A stretch of DNA of 64,000 bases, taken from Oreohelix idahoensis (lineage: Eukaryota; Mollusca; Gastropoda; Stylommatophora; Oreohelicidae). Below are positions 32,561 through 43,645 of the stretch, one piece after another. The translations under genes and the position numbers were made by a program. The notes below the pieces were generated by a model, which saw only the letters and a program-made list of their open reading frames with translations, had not been told where the DNA came from and did no database searches. How positions within the stretch are numbered: position 1 is the first letter of the stretch; every line of letters begins with the position of its first letter. Location: assembly GCA_024509875.1 (NCBI GenBank), contig JAMPIV010012246.1:186001-250000 (forward strand), written 5' to 3'.

Positions 32561-33345
32561 ACGTTTTAAGAAGAATGCCTTTGGCTGAATTTCTATAATT
32601 TATTTTTAAGTACCTGTATTTAATCTGACGTGAGCAATGTTTGGATGTTTCACATTTTTAAGTCCTCGGTTCATTTGTTCCAGATGACCTAGGAAGCTGA
32701 AATTTTACAAAACCCTCAATCTTGGTGAGTTTTTTTAAGCTATCAAGGAACCTTGAGTAACCTGTCCCTTGTCCACCAAATAAAAGTCAAAGCCGAAAAA
32801 GTCGTACAGTTTTTACAAAACTACAGCTGTGAAGTAATCACAGATCTCTGTGACGTGCACAATATTGTGAACAAGATTAAAGAAATGTTGTATTTTTAGT
32901 GGGTTTTTTTAAAATGTGTAGCCTAAGACGTGTTTGTCTTTGACTTGTAACTTAATGTTGATGTACATAGGTCATCAGCTTCACCAACCTGAAATTTGGG
33001 TCGTGATCGTAAAAATGGTTGACAACTACTGGTCTAGAACACACAATCATGCAGCCTAGCAGACGTGAACTGCGGACAGATAAGACGCAAGGTGGAACAC
33101 AATGAAAAAGGCGGGGAAGAAGTACTTTTGCTCACTGTTTGTTAAATATCAAGTGTTAGCGCAAAAGTTAATTTAATTTAATCTGTCCCAGACAATAACC
33201 AGGTCATGATACCTTGACTTTTTCCTCTTCATCTTCGCTGTATGCTCTCATGTAACCGTAACTATGTCTCCCAGAAACAAGCAAGTCATAGAACAGCTAT
33301 AAATGAAAAAGATGAGTAATGAAATAGATGACAGTCAGACACATA
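32561..33345. other. Intergenic, no feature recognised
   Basis: No coding or repeat signal is supported. Confidence 0.4.
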
Positions 33346-33580
33346 CTTCTTCTTCTTCTTCTTCTTCGTACACTCTCAGACGTCCACTTGAATGTTTTCA
33401 AAGAAAGCAGTAGTCAGTCTGAGGCTATTTGAATCTCCGTAGAGCTTTTCCACGAAAGGAGCTGGCGTCGGCCATATGTGATTTCTCTGTTCCTCATATG
33501 TTGGGCATCTTTGAAGCAGATGTTCAGCAGACATTTTATCAGTGCCACAGTTACACTGATTGGTAGTTCCTATCTTTAGC
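33346..33580 (-). pseudogene. LINE C-terminal zinc-finger fragment with (GAA)n tail
   Basis: The minus strand encodes KIGTTNQCNCGTDKMSAEHL, continuing through QRCPTYEEQR and EKLYGDSNSLRLTTAFFENI to a stop at 33376-33378. This is a cysteine-histidine C-terminal finger known from LINE proteins. After the stop come about 10 bases and a GAA run (33347-33368 read in reverse). The same protein end is present at 54390-54625 with more decay. The tail CGAAGAAGAAG resembles the end of the SINE body at 34360-34380, so this LINE may be the SINE's mobilising partner. Confidence 0.78.
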
Positions 33581-33628
33581 ATACAAAACACGCACGCACG
33601 CACACACACACGTACACACAAACACACA
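33581..33628. repeat. CA/CG-rich microsatellite
   Basis: A run of CACGCACGCACGCACACACAC type precedes the TCTA array. Confidence 0.8.
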
Positions 33629-33631
33629 CCG

Positions 33632-33632
<1 letters not shown>

Positions 33633-33722
<90 letters not shown>
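33633..33722. repeat. (TCTA)n microsatellite, about 22 units
   Basis: A perfect tetranucleotide run of about 90 bp is followed by degenerate CTTACC/CTACC repeats to about 33790. Confidence 0.97.
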
Positions 33723-33789
33723 CTCTTACCTAATTACTTACCTACCTACCAACTTACCTATCTATCAACCTACCTGTATGTCTGCTCAT

Positions 33790-34240
33790 CCATCCATTCA
33801 TAAGTTAACCGATCCGTCAAACAATCCAACCATCCGTTCGTTCGTCTGTCTCTCAGTCTATGTGTTTCCTGTCATGATAAAAATTATCACCTTTCCCCAT
33901 GACCTCTACACCTCACGGTAGAAGAGGAACGACTAAGTAAGTACCTTTCCCCATGTTGAGTACTCGAAGGTGACAGAAAGAGATGCACATTTGACATCAA
34001 ATTTGTAAACAGTTTTGGTAAGTGTCACGATCCTTTTCTACAAAGGGTACACTAGAATGGGCCATGGGACCCCAAGATGCAGCAATAGTGAATGCAGTCA
34101 GCGACCCATAGCTGTACTGCTTGCATCAGGACCAGCGAACCAGAGCTGGTCAAGACCGCACTCCACCTCCACGTGGTGGTCCTGGAAACAGTCTGCAGCA
34201 GTGCAGTCTGGCTGAGCGAGTGCGGATCGCAATGGGAAGG
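33790..34240. other. Intergenic, no feature recognised
   Basis: The overlapping short frames at 34015-34340 show no domains. Confidence 0.4.
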
Positions 34241-34381
34241 CAAACCCGGTCCCTAAAAAATGCAGTGCTAAAGTCGGATGTGTTGACCGAAAGGTGCAGA
34301 TATCACAGCTACGGCGTAAACAGACACAACGCAACCACCGTCCTTTTCAGGGCGAACGAGGAAGAAGAAGAAGAAGAAGAA
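34241..34381 (+). mobile_element. 5'-truncated SINE copy with (GAA)n tail
   Basis: AAACCCGGTCCCTAAAAAATGC followed by GTGTTGACCGAAAGGTGCAG and ATATCACAGC, then TCCTTTTCAGGGCGAACGA and a GAA run at 34359-34380, matches the middle of the SINE at 29257-29630 on the opposite strand. The tRNA-like head is missing. Confidence 0.8.
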
Positions 34382-34689
34382 TGGGCCGTGATAAGCTTGG
34401 CTACGTTATCTAGATTTGACAAATACTGCTTCCATACTGACGTCACATCGACAGTACATCTCATCTGGATTGGGAATGTCACCCAACTCATTATTTCAGC
34501 CTCCATGGTGATAGATCACTTTACACAATTACAGTGAGTAGTGATTCAAGCATCCAGATAGTCATACAATCCACGGCCACAATATCAAACACAAATAGAT
34601 GCAATGTTGAACAAAGATAATCTTATCTGAATATCTCTTACAGATCAGACGCCAGCAAATCCACAGGAGGAGCTTCTCACAATCAACTT

Positions 34690-35815
34690 TCTTCTTCTAC
34701 TTTGGTCCTTGGTCGCTGACTTACAAAGCAGTCAGTGACCATCACGCCTGATGACGTCTTGTTGGGCAGCAACAAGCTGTCTCCACTTTGGTCCTTGGTC
34801 GCTGACTGACAAAGCAGTCAGTGACCATCACGCCTGTTGACATCTTGTTGGGCAGCAACAAACTGTCTCCACTTTAGTCCTTGGTCGCTGACTTACAAAG
34901 CAGTCAGTGACCATCACGCCTGGTGACGTCTTGTTGGGCAGCAACAAACTGTCTCCACTTTGGTCATTGGTCGCTGACTTACAAAGCAGTCAGTGACCAT
35001 CACGCCTGTTGACGTCTTGTAGGGCAGCAACAAACTGTCTCCACTTTGATCCTTAGTCGCTGACTTACAAAGCAGTCAGTGACCATCACGCCTGTTGTCG
35101 TCTTGTTGGGCAGCAACAAACTGTCTCCACTTTAGTCCTTGGTCGCTGACTTACAAAGCAGTCAGTGACCATCACGCCTGTTGACGTCTTGTTGGGTAGC
35201 AACAAACTGTATCCACTTTGGTCCTTGGTCGCTGACTTACAAAGCAGTCAGTGACCATCACGCCTGTTGTCGTCTTGTTAGGCAGCAACAAACTGTCTCC
35301 ACTTAGTCATTGGTCGCTGACTTACAAAGCAGTCAGTGACCATCACGCCTGTTGACGTCTTGTAGGGCAGCAACAAACTGTCTCCACTTTGGTCATTGGT
35401 CGCTGACTTACAAAGCAGTCAGTGACCATCACGCCTGTTGACGTCTTGTAGGGAAGCAACAAACTGTCTCCACTTTGGTCCTTGGTCGCTGACTTACAAA
35501 GCAGTCAGTGACCATCACGCCTGTTGACGTCTTGTTAGGCAGCAACAAACTGTCTCCACTTTGGTCATTGGTCACTGACTTAGAAAGCAGTCAGTGACCA
35601 CCACGCCTGTTGACGTCTTGTTGGGCAGGAACAAACTGTCTCCACTTTAGTCCTTGGTCGCTGACTTACAAAGCAGTCAGTGACCATCACGCCTGTTGAC
35701 GTATTGTAGGGCAGCAACAAACTGTCTCCACTTTAGTCCTTGGTCGCTGACTTACAAAGCAGTCAGTGACCATCACGCCTGTTGACGTATTGTAGGACAG
35801 CAACATCCTGTCTCC
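34690..35815 (-). repeat. 86-bp satellite (about 13 units) derived from a LINE 3' end
   Basis: The unit contains GCAGTCAGTGACCATCACGC and CAGCAACAAACTGTCTCCAC, repeated about 13 times with a period near 86 bp (first core near 34729, last near 35757). Read on the minus strand each unit carries the codons for KWRQ-FVAA-QQD and RRDGH-stop, which form the C-terminus of the LINE fragment at 35820-36030, plus about 35 bp of 3' UTR. Single-copy versions of the same sequence are seen at 32085-32200. The array therefore arose by tandem amplification of a LINE end. Confidence 0.88.
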
Positions 35816-36035
35816 ACTTTGTTTGGTCAGCGGCCATCATTCGTGTGGTACCCCAGCTCTAGTTCATGCTGTGTATCTCTGCCCCCACAGTTCTCCACCA
35901 GGATGCTTTTGGTCGGCCTCGCTTTCGCTTTCCTTCTGGAGTCCATAGCATGGTATTGCTGGTGATGGCGTCAGGGTATCTTCTGAGGATGTGGCTAACC
36001 CAATTCCAGCGCATATGTTCTTGGTGGCTACGAGT
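35816..36035 (-). pseudogene. LINE C-terminal fragment adjoining the 86-bp satellite
   Basis: The minus strand reads RWNWVSHILRRYPDAIT, then WTPEGKRKRGRPKASWWRT, then SWGTTRMMAADQTKWRQ with an in-frame TAG just before it. Read leftward it continues directly into the first satellite unit. It is the same family as 32085-32560. Confidence 0.8.
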
Positions 36036-37879
36036 TAGTAGTTCTTAGTTTTACAACCAACCTGCCTTCTGAAAACTCTAACGTCCAACTACCTGGTTCA
36101 ACCCACACACTTTAGTCTCCACTAACTGACACCTTTTTAATTCACGCATTTCTACTGACAATACCGAGAACTCACAACATTGGGTACAGTCCAGAAACAC
36201 TCGGACTCATGACAGCTTATACACTGCTCATGTACCACAATGAAAACATTTCTCAGTTGTCCGCAGTAGTCAGCCAGAACGCAAGCACCCAATATAACAA
36301 AGGTCCCAATGGAGCATACATCATCAACAGATATGCATATTCTAATCCCAAAACACTCATTGACAGTAGGAAAAGGCACATTTCACAGATTGAACGATAA
36401 ACCAAATTGTTGACACAGTTTTTTGTTTGTTTGTTTGTTTTTTGTTTTTTTTAAATGCCAGTACTTCGTTCAATTTAAAAATAAATCAACACGGTGCTAC
36501 AAAAAAATTGATTTAAAAAAAAAATTTTAGAATGAGAGAAAATAAAAAAGCTTAACATTGTTTTTTCTAGCTGCGAGCAAACCAACACGGAATAAACCAA
36601 ATAAAAATGGTAGAATAACCACAATTTGTTTGACAAATGTTCATAAAATTATCTGGCTGTTATTTCACTGTGCCAGAATGGTTGCTGTAGAAAAATATTT
36701 GGCACATTTTCTATCCCATTTTCGAGGAATTGTCAAACCAAAACTTAAAAAAAAAACGTATGTGAATTTTTTGATTATATAAAAATTGTTCAGCGTACTC
36801 AAAAACAGACAGTGTATTAAAAAATATATATTTTTTGCATTAATAAAAAAAATTGGGTATTAAAAATATTTACAATGAAAAACAATAGCAATGGAAATAA
36901 AACAAATGGAATGCAGATACATGATATAAATACAATCTAGCGACTCCTGTGGAAAGACGAAATGTCAAACTTTAACTTTGTTACATGCGTGTGAGATCTG
37001 TTTACTATATGCGCTGTTACTAGGTAGAGTTGGCCGACTTACTTCACTTCTTCCTTTTACTATTGCCGTGATTCGTAGTGGGGAGCTGATATTTGTGTTC
37101 TTGGACCAAGTGGTTCCCGTTGGCTATAGTGTTGTTGTAGGATGTTTGCGATGTTGTCTATCCATCAACCTCGTGGTCTTAACCATGGCCTGAAACTGGA
37201 TTTTCTAGTGCTGTAGGTGCGTAGTGGTAATCTATCAGGGTCCAGTGCAGAGTTAACATTCACAGGAAATAAAACATCTTGATTGGTGACGTCACTGAAA
37301 GTAGCACAGAGGAAAATTAACTTATGCAACTGTTGTTATATGTATTAACTTAAGTTTTGCTAACGACCAAAATTTGTGTATGAATACTAATTTTGTGGAA
37401 AGCCAATAAATTAAAGAATTAATTTTTGTAATGGATTTGCTTAATGAACTGTTTCCGGTGGACCTCTTCTTCCCTGGAATCAAATATCATTAATTCCACT
37501 TATGCATGGCGCTACAACTGTTGCTGGTCTCCTTACTAGCAGCCTGCATCTATGTGTCAGTTTGTTTTACCTCATGAAGTTGCCAGCCCCAGGCACATTA
37601 TTATATTATTTGCCTTGTCTGTTGCGAGACTCTCCCGTACTACACGGGACGTAGTCAAAAATGCCTGGAGTATAGCTTGTGTTTTATATGTATAATGTCT
37701 CAATCCTTTTACCGGGACCTTGTTGGTTCTAAATACAGTACTAGAGAACTTTAGGTTTTAAGTAATGGTGTTACTAAAAGTGTAAGTTCTAAATACTGTA
37801 TCAGTAATTTGTAAATGTTTCTCCTTTATGACAGATGTATAAATTCGACATTCTGTGTCATAAATTTGCTTGACGGGGT
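36036..37879. other. A+T-rich intergenic stretch, no gene recognised
   Basis: There are several A-runs and a GTTT repeat near 36424-36445. Short frames such as 36209-36400 and 36978-37193 have no domain. Confidence 0.4.
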
Positions 37880-38150
37880 TAAAGGTTTTGCAATGGCGTC
37901 AGTTCGAAATCCTGTGGAAGAAACGTGCAGGCTTATTTGCGTCTATGATTATAGTGTAATTTCGGAATCGAAACTTAGAAGATCATTTGCGTCTATGATA
38001 ATAGTGTAATTTCCAAATCCTGTGTCAGAAACTTAGATCATTTGCGTCTATGATAATAGTGTAATTTCCAAATCCTGTGTCAGAAACTTAGAAGATCATT
38101 TGCGTCTATGATAATAGTGTAATTTCCAAATCCTGTGTCAGAAACGTAAT

Positions 38151-38527
38151 GGATGGGTGTGAACAAAAAAAAATCGAAAAAAGGTGATTCGTCTTACGAG
38201 GACAAAAGACAAAGAAAATAGCCAACGTTACGACCACAAGGCCTTCGTCAGGGAAAGGAAAGAAAGTGAAGGCTAGATAGGACACATAAGAACCTAAATA
38301 AATATAAAAATTAAACCTAGGTACTTCCCTGAAGGAATCGAGGTCCTACCACTATTGCTTGTGTAGTAGTGGCAGCAATAGTGGTAGCAATAGTGGTAGG
38401 ACCTCGATTCCTTCGGGGAAGTACCTAGATTTTATTTGTATATTTATTTAGGCTATTTTCTTTGTCTTTTGTCCTCGTAAGACGAATTACCTTTTTTCGA
38501 TTTTTTTTTTCCACACCCATCCATTGT
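38151..38527. mobile_element. Foldback-type palindromic element in the 58-bp array
   Basis: The ends are long inverted repeats: AATGGATGGGTGTG with AAATCGAAAAAAGGTGATTC and GTCTTACGAGGACAAAAGAC on the left is mirrored by GTCTTTTGTCCTCGTAAGAC and CACACCCATCCATTG on the right. The centre is CCTACCACTATTGC with its complement. The left arm has an extra 75-80 bp (AACGTTACGACCACAAGGCC to CACATAAGAA) absent from the right arm. No coding capacity and no clear target duplication were found. Confidence 0.75.
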
Positions 38528-39267
38528 ACTCCACGTCTTACAGCAGTTCCCTTCAACTTCCTTGAAAGAAACGTGCAGGTTTATTTGCGTCTATGATAAT
38601 AGTGTAATTTCCAAATCCTGTGTCAGAAACTTAGATGATCATTTGCATCTATGATAATAGTGTAATTTCCAAATCCTGTGTCAGAAATTTAGAAGATCAT
38701 TTGCATCTATGATAATAGTGTAATTTCCAAATCCTGTGTCAGAAACTTAGAAGATCATTTGCATCTATGATAATAGTGTAATTTCCAAATCCTGTGTCAG
38801 AAACTTAGAAGATCATTTGCATCTATAATAATAGTGTAATTTCCAAATCCTGTGTCAGAAACTTAGAAGATCATTTGCATCTATGATAATAGTGTAATTT
38901 CCAAATCCTGTGTCAGAAACTTAGAAGATCATTTGCATCTATGATAATAATGTAATTTCCAAATCCTGTGTCAGAAACTTAGAAGATCATTTGCATCTAT
39001 GATAATAGTGTAATTTCCAAATCCTGTGTCAGAAACTTAGAAGATCATTTGCGTCTATGATAATAGTGTAATTTCCAAATCCTGTGTCAGAAACTTAGAA
39101 GATCATTTGCGTCTATGATAATAGTGTAATTTCCAAATCCTGTGTCAGAAACTTAGAAGATCATTTGCATCTATGATAATAGTGTAATTTCCAAATCCTG
39201 TGTCAGAAACTTAGAAGATCATTTGCGTCTATGATAATAGTGTAATTTCCAAATCCTGTGTCAGAAA

Positions 39268-39508
39268 CTTAATGGATGGGTGTGAAAAAAAAATCGAAAA
39301 AAGGTGATTCGTCTTACGAGGACAAAAGACAAAGAAAATAACCAAAGTTACGGCCACAAGGACTTCGTCAGGGAAAGGAAAGAAAGTGAAGGCTAGATAG
39401 GACACATAAGAACCTAAATAAATATAAAAATAATAAAACGTAGATACTTCCCGAAAGGCATCTAAGTCCTAACACTTTTGCTGCCCGCGAACGGACGAGC
39501 GTGCCCGG
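39268..39508. mobile_element. Second copy of the foldback-type element, one arm only
   Basis: It starts AATGGATGGGTGTG and follows the left arm of 38151-38340 closely (CTTACGAGGACAAAAGACAA, CTTCGTCAGGGAAAGGAAAG). It then ends in unrelated sequence (TGCCCGCGAACGGACGAGCG) near 39500, before the 58-bp array resumes. The right arm is missing. Confidence 0.7.
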
Positions 39509-39925
39509 AAAAGGTCAGAAACTTAGAAGATCAGTTGCGTCTATGAAAATAGTGTAATTTCCAAATCCTGTGTCAGAAACTTAGAAGATCATTTACGTCT
39601 ATGATAATAGTGTAATTTCCAAATCCTGTGCCAGAAACTTAGAAGATCAGTTGCGTCTATGATAATAGTGTAATTTCCAAATCCTGTGTCAGAAACGTAG
39701 AAGATCATTTGCGTCAATGATAATAGTGTAGTTTCCAAATCCTGTGTCAGAAAATCAGTTGCGTCTATAATAATAGTGTAATTTCCAAATCCTGTGTCAG
39801 AAACTTAAAAGATCATTTGCGTCTATGATAATAGTGTAGTTTTCTAATCCTGTGTCAGAAACGTAGAAGATCAGTTGCGTCTATGATAATAGTGTAATTT
39901 CCAAATCCTGTGTCACAAATGTGCA

Positions 39926-40591
39926 AGGTTTTTTTTTTGTTTTTATTTATTTTATTTTTTTTAATCTTAGAAAAGTGTAAGTTCGAAATCCTCTTTTAGA
40001 AACTTTCAAGTTTTTAAATCTTATATTAGACAAACGTTACTTCGACATACTGTGTCAGAAACTTTCAAGTTTTTAAAACTTATATTAGACAAACGTTACT
40101 TCGACATCCTGTGTCAGAAACTTCCAGGCACATTGTCTTGCATCAGAAAAATTATAACTGTCTACATCCTGTGTGACACTGGATATCTGAGATCTACTTT
40201 GGCAACATGAACTTGACTTTTGGTGTCAATATCTGCACGTGTTACAAACACCTGAGGTAAGAGATAAGTATACTCGTATACATTGTGATTGAGATGTCAC
40301 TTCCAATTTTTAAATTGTTATGTTTTGTTTGTGTTGGATAGCCATGAAACAAATCAGTAATAATCTGACATTTGACCTTTGACTAATAAGTTGTCAGTAT
40401 TTATTCCCAGACACAAAATAACATAACATAACTTCTAAAATGGCCAAAAACTGACGCTAAAAAAAGACAGCAAATATAACTTCCTGCTGTGACGTCACGC
40501 GCTGAGTAGGCTAGATCTAACATTAAGCTGTAAAGCTAATGTGACCTGATATGTTATTTAATGAAATAACAGTTATTAGCCAATATTTTGA
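39926..40591. other. Intergenic between satellite and LINE
   Basis: A T-rich stretch at 39928-39962, then diverged satellite units (GACAAACGTTACTTCGACAT repeated near 40025 and 40090). It may include 5' flank or 5' UTR of the LINE that follows. No other signal is seen. Confidence 0.4.
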
Positions 40592-43500
40592 CGTTTGTTT
40601 CCTATAAATTTGTTAGATAGCAGTGAAGAAATAATATACATTCAAGTTGATCTGCCTGATGATGATCTCACACACTTCTTGGACGGGAAGAGAGATGCAA
40701 TCAAGTTTTCACCTGCCAGTGCAAAAGGGCTTTGGGAACAGCTGGACGAAGCCTTAGCAAAAGAGTTGGATAATAACCTGAAGCAGATAACTTTGGAGAA
40801 GAAGCTGGAAATCTTCGGCGACATAATATATCTGCACTGTCGCAAAGTGTTCGGAGTGAGGGAGCCAAGGGAAAGTAACCCACCGCGGAAAAGTAGAAGA
40901 CAAATTAAAATAGAAGAAATCAGGAAGCAGAAGAAGCATGCCCGAAAACTGTTCAAGAACGCAGTTGCCACAGAGAAGGAAGGGTTACGACAGGTTTGGA
41001 AGCACCTGAAAGGCCAACATAATGCCCTTTGTAGAGCAGAAAGGTTGTGCAGGAAGAGAAGGAAGACTCGAAGGGATAGGGAAAGATTCTTCAGGGAGCC
41101 CTTCAAGTTTGCCAAAGAACTGTTTGAGCAGCCACGGTCGGGTACGCAAAACATCAGGAAAGAAGACCTGGAAGAACACCTTAGAATGACATATTCAGAT
41201 GGTCGCAAAGATGGGCCGCTCAGCAGCATGGCAGGCCTTAAATGGCTGAGTAAGCCAGGAGCTGAATTTAACACCAAGCCCCCAACGGTGCAAGAGGTAG
41301 AAAGCATTGTCCAGAAAGCTCGGTGCAAGTCAGCTCCAGGTCCTAATGGTGTTCCATATGTGGTGTATAAGAGATGCCCTGAGGTGCTCAAACGACTGCT
41401 CCGTTTACTGAAGAATGCGTGGAAAACCCAGCTTGTAAACAAGGAATGGAGAAAGGCGAACGGAGTTTACATCCCGAAGGAGCAAAATTCCACAGACATC
41501 TGTCAGTTCAGGCCAATCTCACTACTCAATGTGGAAGGGAAGATATTCTTCTCAGTGATGGCGAAAAGACTCACTACATACCTCCTGGTAAATGGGTACA
41601 TTGACACTACCATTCAGAAAGGAGGTATCCCAGGTACACCAGGATGTCTAGAGCATGCCACAATGATCTGGGAAGCAATCCAAAAGGCAAAGTCTGACAG
41701 AACAAACCTCCATGTGATCTGGTTGGATCTAGCGAATGCTTATGGATCCGTTCCACACCAGATGTTGTGGCAGGCCCTAGAAATGTATCATGTTCCACAA
41801 GAGATTGCAGCAATGCTGAAGCTGTATTTCGCAAGGTTTGCTGTCAGATTTTCAGCCAGGGAGTACACAACGAAGTGGATTGGCCTTGAAGTTGGAATTG
41901 CGATGGGATGTACCATCTCTCCGATACTATTCGTGATGGCTATGCAGGTAATCCTCAATGCGGCTGAAGGAATGGCTATAGGTCCAAAGCTCGGTGGAAT
42001 GTGTCACATGCCACCGCTCAAAGCATTCATGGATGACACAACAATTCTGACAGATGAACATCAGGCCCGGAGGATGTTAGCACGCCTGGATGAACTAGTC
42101 AGCTGTTGCAGAATGAGCTTCAAACCCAAGAAGTCGAGAAGCCCATCAGTCAGGAAAGGGAAGATAGCAGAGGTCATATTCATGGTTTTCAACCAAAGAA
42201 TCCCTACTGTCATTGAGGAACCTGTTAAAAGTCTTTGCAGGGTGTACGATGCCTCATTAAAAGACTCGAAGGCAGTGCAACAGACGATAGAAATGGCAGA
42301 CAGAGGGCTACAGATTATAGACCAAAGCAGACTCCTGGGAAAGTTCAAACTGTGGTGCCTCCAGCTCATGTTGATACCGAAGTTGCTGTGGCCACTGCTT
42401 ATTTATGAAATAAGCACAAGTACAGTTGAAGCTATAGAGCAGAAGGTCACCAAGTTCATGAGAAAATGGCTAGGGGTACCACCAGGTCTGTCAGATGTAG
42501 CACTGTACTGCAAAAAGTCAAAACTTCTGCTTCCTTTCAAGTCAGTTGTTGAAGAGTACCAAGTTGGAAAGGCACTGCTTGCAATGATGCTACGAGAGTC
42601 AACTGATGACGTGGTTAAGTCCATTCAGCCCACACTGAAAACGGGAAGGAAGTGGAGAGTGGAAGAAGCTGTTGATGCTGCCCAAGAATCACTCAAACTG
42701 AGGGAGGTAATCGGATACACTCAAACGAATAGACGGGGATTTGGTCATGGAGACATCCGCTGGTGGTCCAAGGCATCAAGCAGGGAGCGCAGAGACATGG
42801 TAGTTCAGGAGATAAGAGAAGCTGAGAATGATAAGAGGTTGCAAAAAGCAGTGCAGCAGGTCCAACAAGGCCAATGGACTACATGGGAAGGAGCCCTGCA
42901 GAGGTCCTTGACATGGAATGATATATGGCATATGGCACCTCTTAGGCTCAGCTTCGTTGTTAGATCAATGTATGACCTGCTTCCGTCGGCCACCAACCTT
43001 GTGAAATGGGGAAAGTCGGATGATGAGCAGTGCCCCCTGTGCCAGGGGAGGCAGACACTTGAACACGTGCTCTCAGCGTGTAAGGTGTCATTAGGGCAAG
43101 GGCGATACACTTGGCGCCATAACAAAGTACTAAATGAGCTTGCTGCGACAATAGATCTGGCAAGGATGAAGGCGAATAGCAAACCCAGGCCGAGCACCGC
43201 AAATACATACTTTCTGAGGGCAGGAAAGTCAGCACACCCCAAACCGAGTAAACCTGGTAGCAGTTTACCATCTCTTCTTGACTGTGCAAACGACTGGGAG
43301 ATGGCGGTAGACCTACCTGGACGAGGGGCATATCCAGAGAGTATCAGAAAATCGCGGAGACGGCCGGATATAGTGCTTCATTCTTCAGCAACGCTTCAGG
43401 TCATACTGATTGAACTGACCGTGCCATTTGAATCCAGATTAGACGAGCAACATTCGTTCAAAGCGGCCAAATATAATGATCTGGCCGCGGATCTGAGACA

Positions 43501-43632
43501 GGATGGGTTCACTGCAAGGGTCATGGCTGTTGAAGTGGGCGCAAGAGGGCTTGTGGCTGCATCAGTGTATGATTTATTGAAACTGTTGGGGCTGAGGGGA
43601 CAATCGAGAACAAGGACAATGAAGAGGCTTAG
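40592..43632 (+). mobile_element. Restriction-like-endonuclease LINE (R2/Hero-like), truncated at both ends
   Basis: A non-LTR retrotransposon copy has a long open RT-endonuclease frame. There is no ATG at the 5' end of the frame and no N-terminal zinc or Myb domain, so it is 5'-truncated. At the 3' end it is cut by the LTR of element C at 43633. The domain set (RT, then CCHC finger, then PD-(D/E)XK-type endonuclease) places it among R2/NeSL/Hero-type elements. The exact clade was not resolved. Confidence 0.85.
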
Positions 43633-43645
43633 TGTGGTGAAGTAG
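40592..43645 (+). CDS. R2/Hero-like LINE protein: reverse transcriptase and restriction-like endonuclease, partial
   Basis: About 1016 codons are open. The first codon used here (TTG at 40595) follows a TGA and is not a convincing start. Residues, counted from there: Arg/Lys-rich region 95-165; RT finger and palm motifs SAPGPNGVPY (246), FRPISLLNVEGK (305), WLDLANAYGSVPH (376), GCTISPILF (438) and catalytic FMDD (478-481), where most LINEs have YADD; thumb with EEPVKSL (541); CCHC zinc finger C813, C816, H824, C829; endonuclease RPDIV (D925) with ELTVPFE (E940) and K959. Both catalytic centres appear intact. The last codons (VVK and TAG) lie inside the element C LTR, so the natural C-terminus is lost. 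This protein would nick target DNA and prime cDNA synthesis there. Confidence 0.87.
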   Translation, partial: RLFPINLLDSSEEIIYIQVDLPDDDLTHFLDGKRDAIKFSPASAKGLWEQLDEALAKELDNNLKQITLEKKLEIFGDIIYLHCRKVFGVREPRESNPPRKSRRQIKIEEIRKQKKHARKLFKNAVATEKEGLRQVWKHLKGQHNALCRAERLCRKRRKTRRDRERFFREPFKFAKELFEQPRSGTQNIRKEDLEEHLRMTYSDGRKDGPLSSMAGLKWLSKPGAEFNTKPPTVQEVESIVQKARCKSAPGPNGVPYVVYKRCPEVLKRLLRLLKNAWKTQLVNKEWRKANGVYIPKEQNSTDICQFRPISLLNVEGKIFFSVMAKRLTTYLLVNGYIDTTIQKGGIPGTPGCLEHATMIWEAIQKAKSDRTNLHVIWLDLANAYGSVPHQMLWQALEMYHVPQEIAAMLKLYFARFAVRFSAREYTTKWIGLEVGIAMGCTISPILFVMAMQVILNAAEGMAIGPKLGGMCHMPPLKAFMDDTTILTDEHQARRMLARLDELVSCCRMSFKPKKSRSPSVRKGKIAEVIFMVFNQRIPTVIEEPVKSLCRVYDASLKDSKAVQQTIEMADRGLQIIDQSRLLGKFKLWCLQLMLIPKLLWPLLIYEISTSTVEAIEQKVTKFMRKWLGVPPGLSDVALYCKKSKLLLPFKSVVEEYQVGKALLAMMLRESTDDVVKSIQPTLKTGRKWRVEEAVDAAQESLKLREVIGYTQTNRRGFGHGDIRWWSKASSRERRDMVVQEIREAENDKRLQKAVQQVQQGQWTTWEGALQRSLTWNDIWHMAPLRLSFVVRSMYDLLPSATNLVKWGKSDDEQCPLCQGRQTLEHVLSACKVSLGQGRYTWRHNKVLNELAATIDLARMKANSKPRPSTANTYFLRAGKSAHPKPSKPGSSLPSLLDCANDWEMAVDLPGRGAYPESIRKSRRRPDIVLHSSATLQVILIELTVPFESRLDEQHSFKAAKYNDLAADLRQDGFTARVMAVEVGARGLVAASVYDLLKLLGLRGQSRTRTMKRLSVVK

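Larger units (their letters stand above)
37880..39925. repeat. 58-bp satellite array (about 23 units in three blocks)
   Basis: The unit is close to GATCATTTGCRTCTATGATA, ATAGTGTAATTTCCAAATCC, TGTGTCAGAAACTTAGAA. Blocks lie at about 37910-38150 (4 units), 38575-39267 (12 units) and 39510-39920 (7 units). The middle block is the most uniform, so it was probably homogenised or amplified last. The blocks are separated by two copies of a foldback-type element (38151-38527 and 39268-39508). A related, more diverged unit (CCTGTGTCAGAAAC) continues to about 40120. It is non-coding. Confidence 0.92.

Noticed and set aside
37880..39925. CRISPR-like array of 58-bp units
   Set aside because: Units are contiguous with no unique spacers, and the context is eukaryotic, so it is a satellite.
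40642..41442. 266-codon minus-strand frame
   Set aside because: It is antisense to the LINE RT frame, with no domain of its own.
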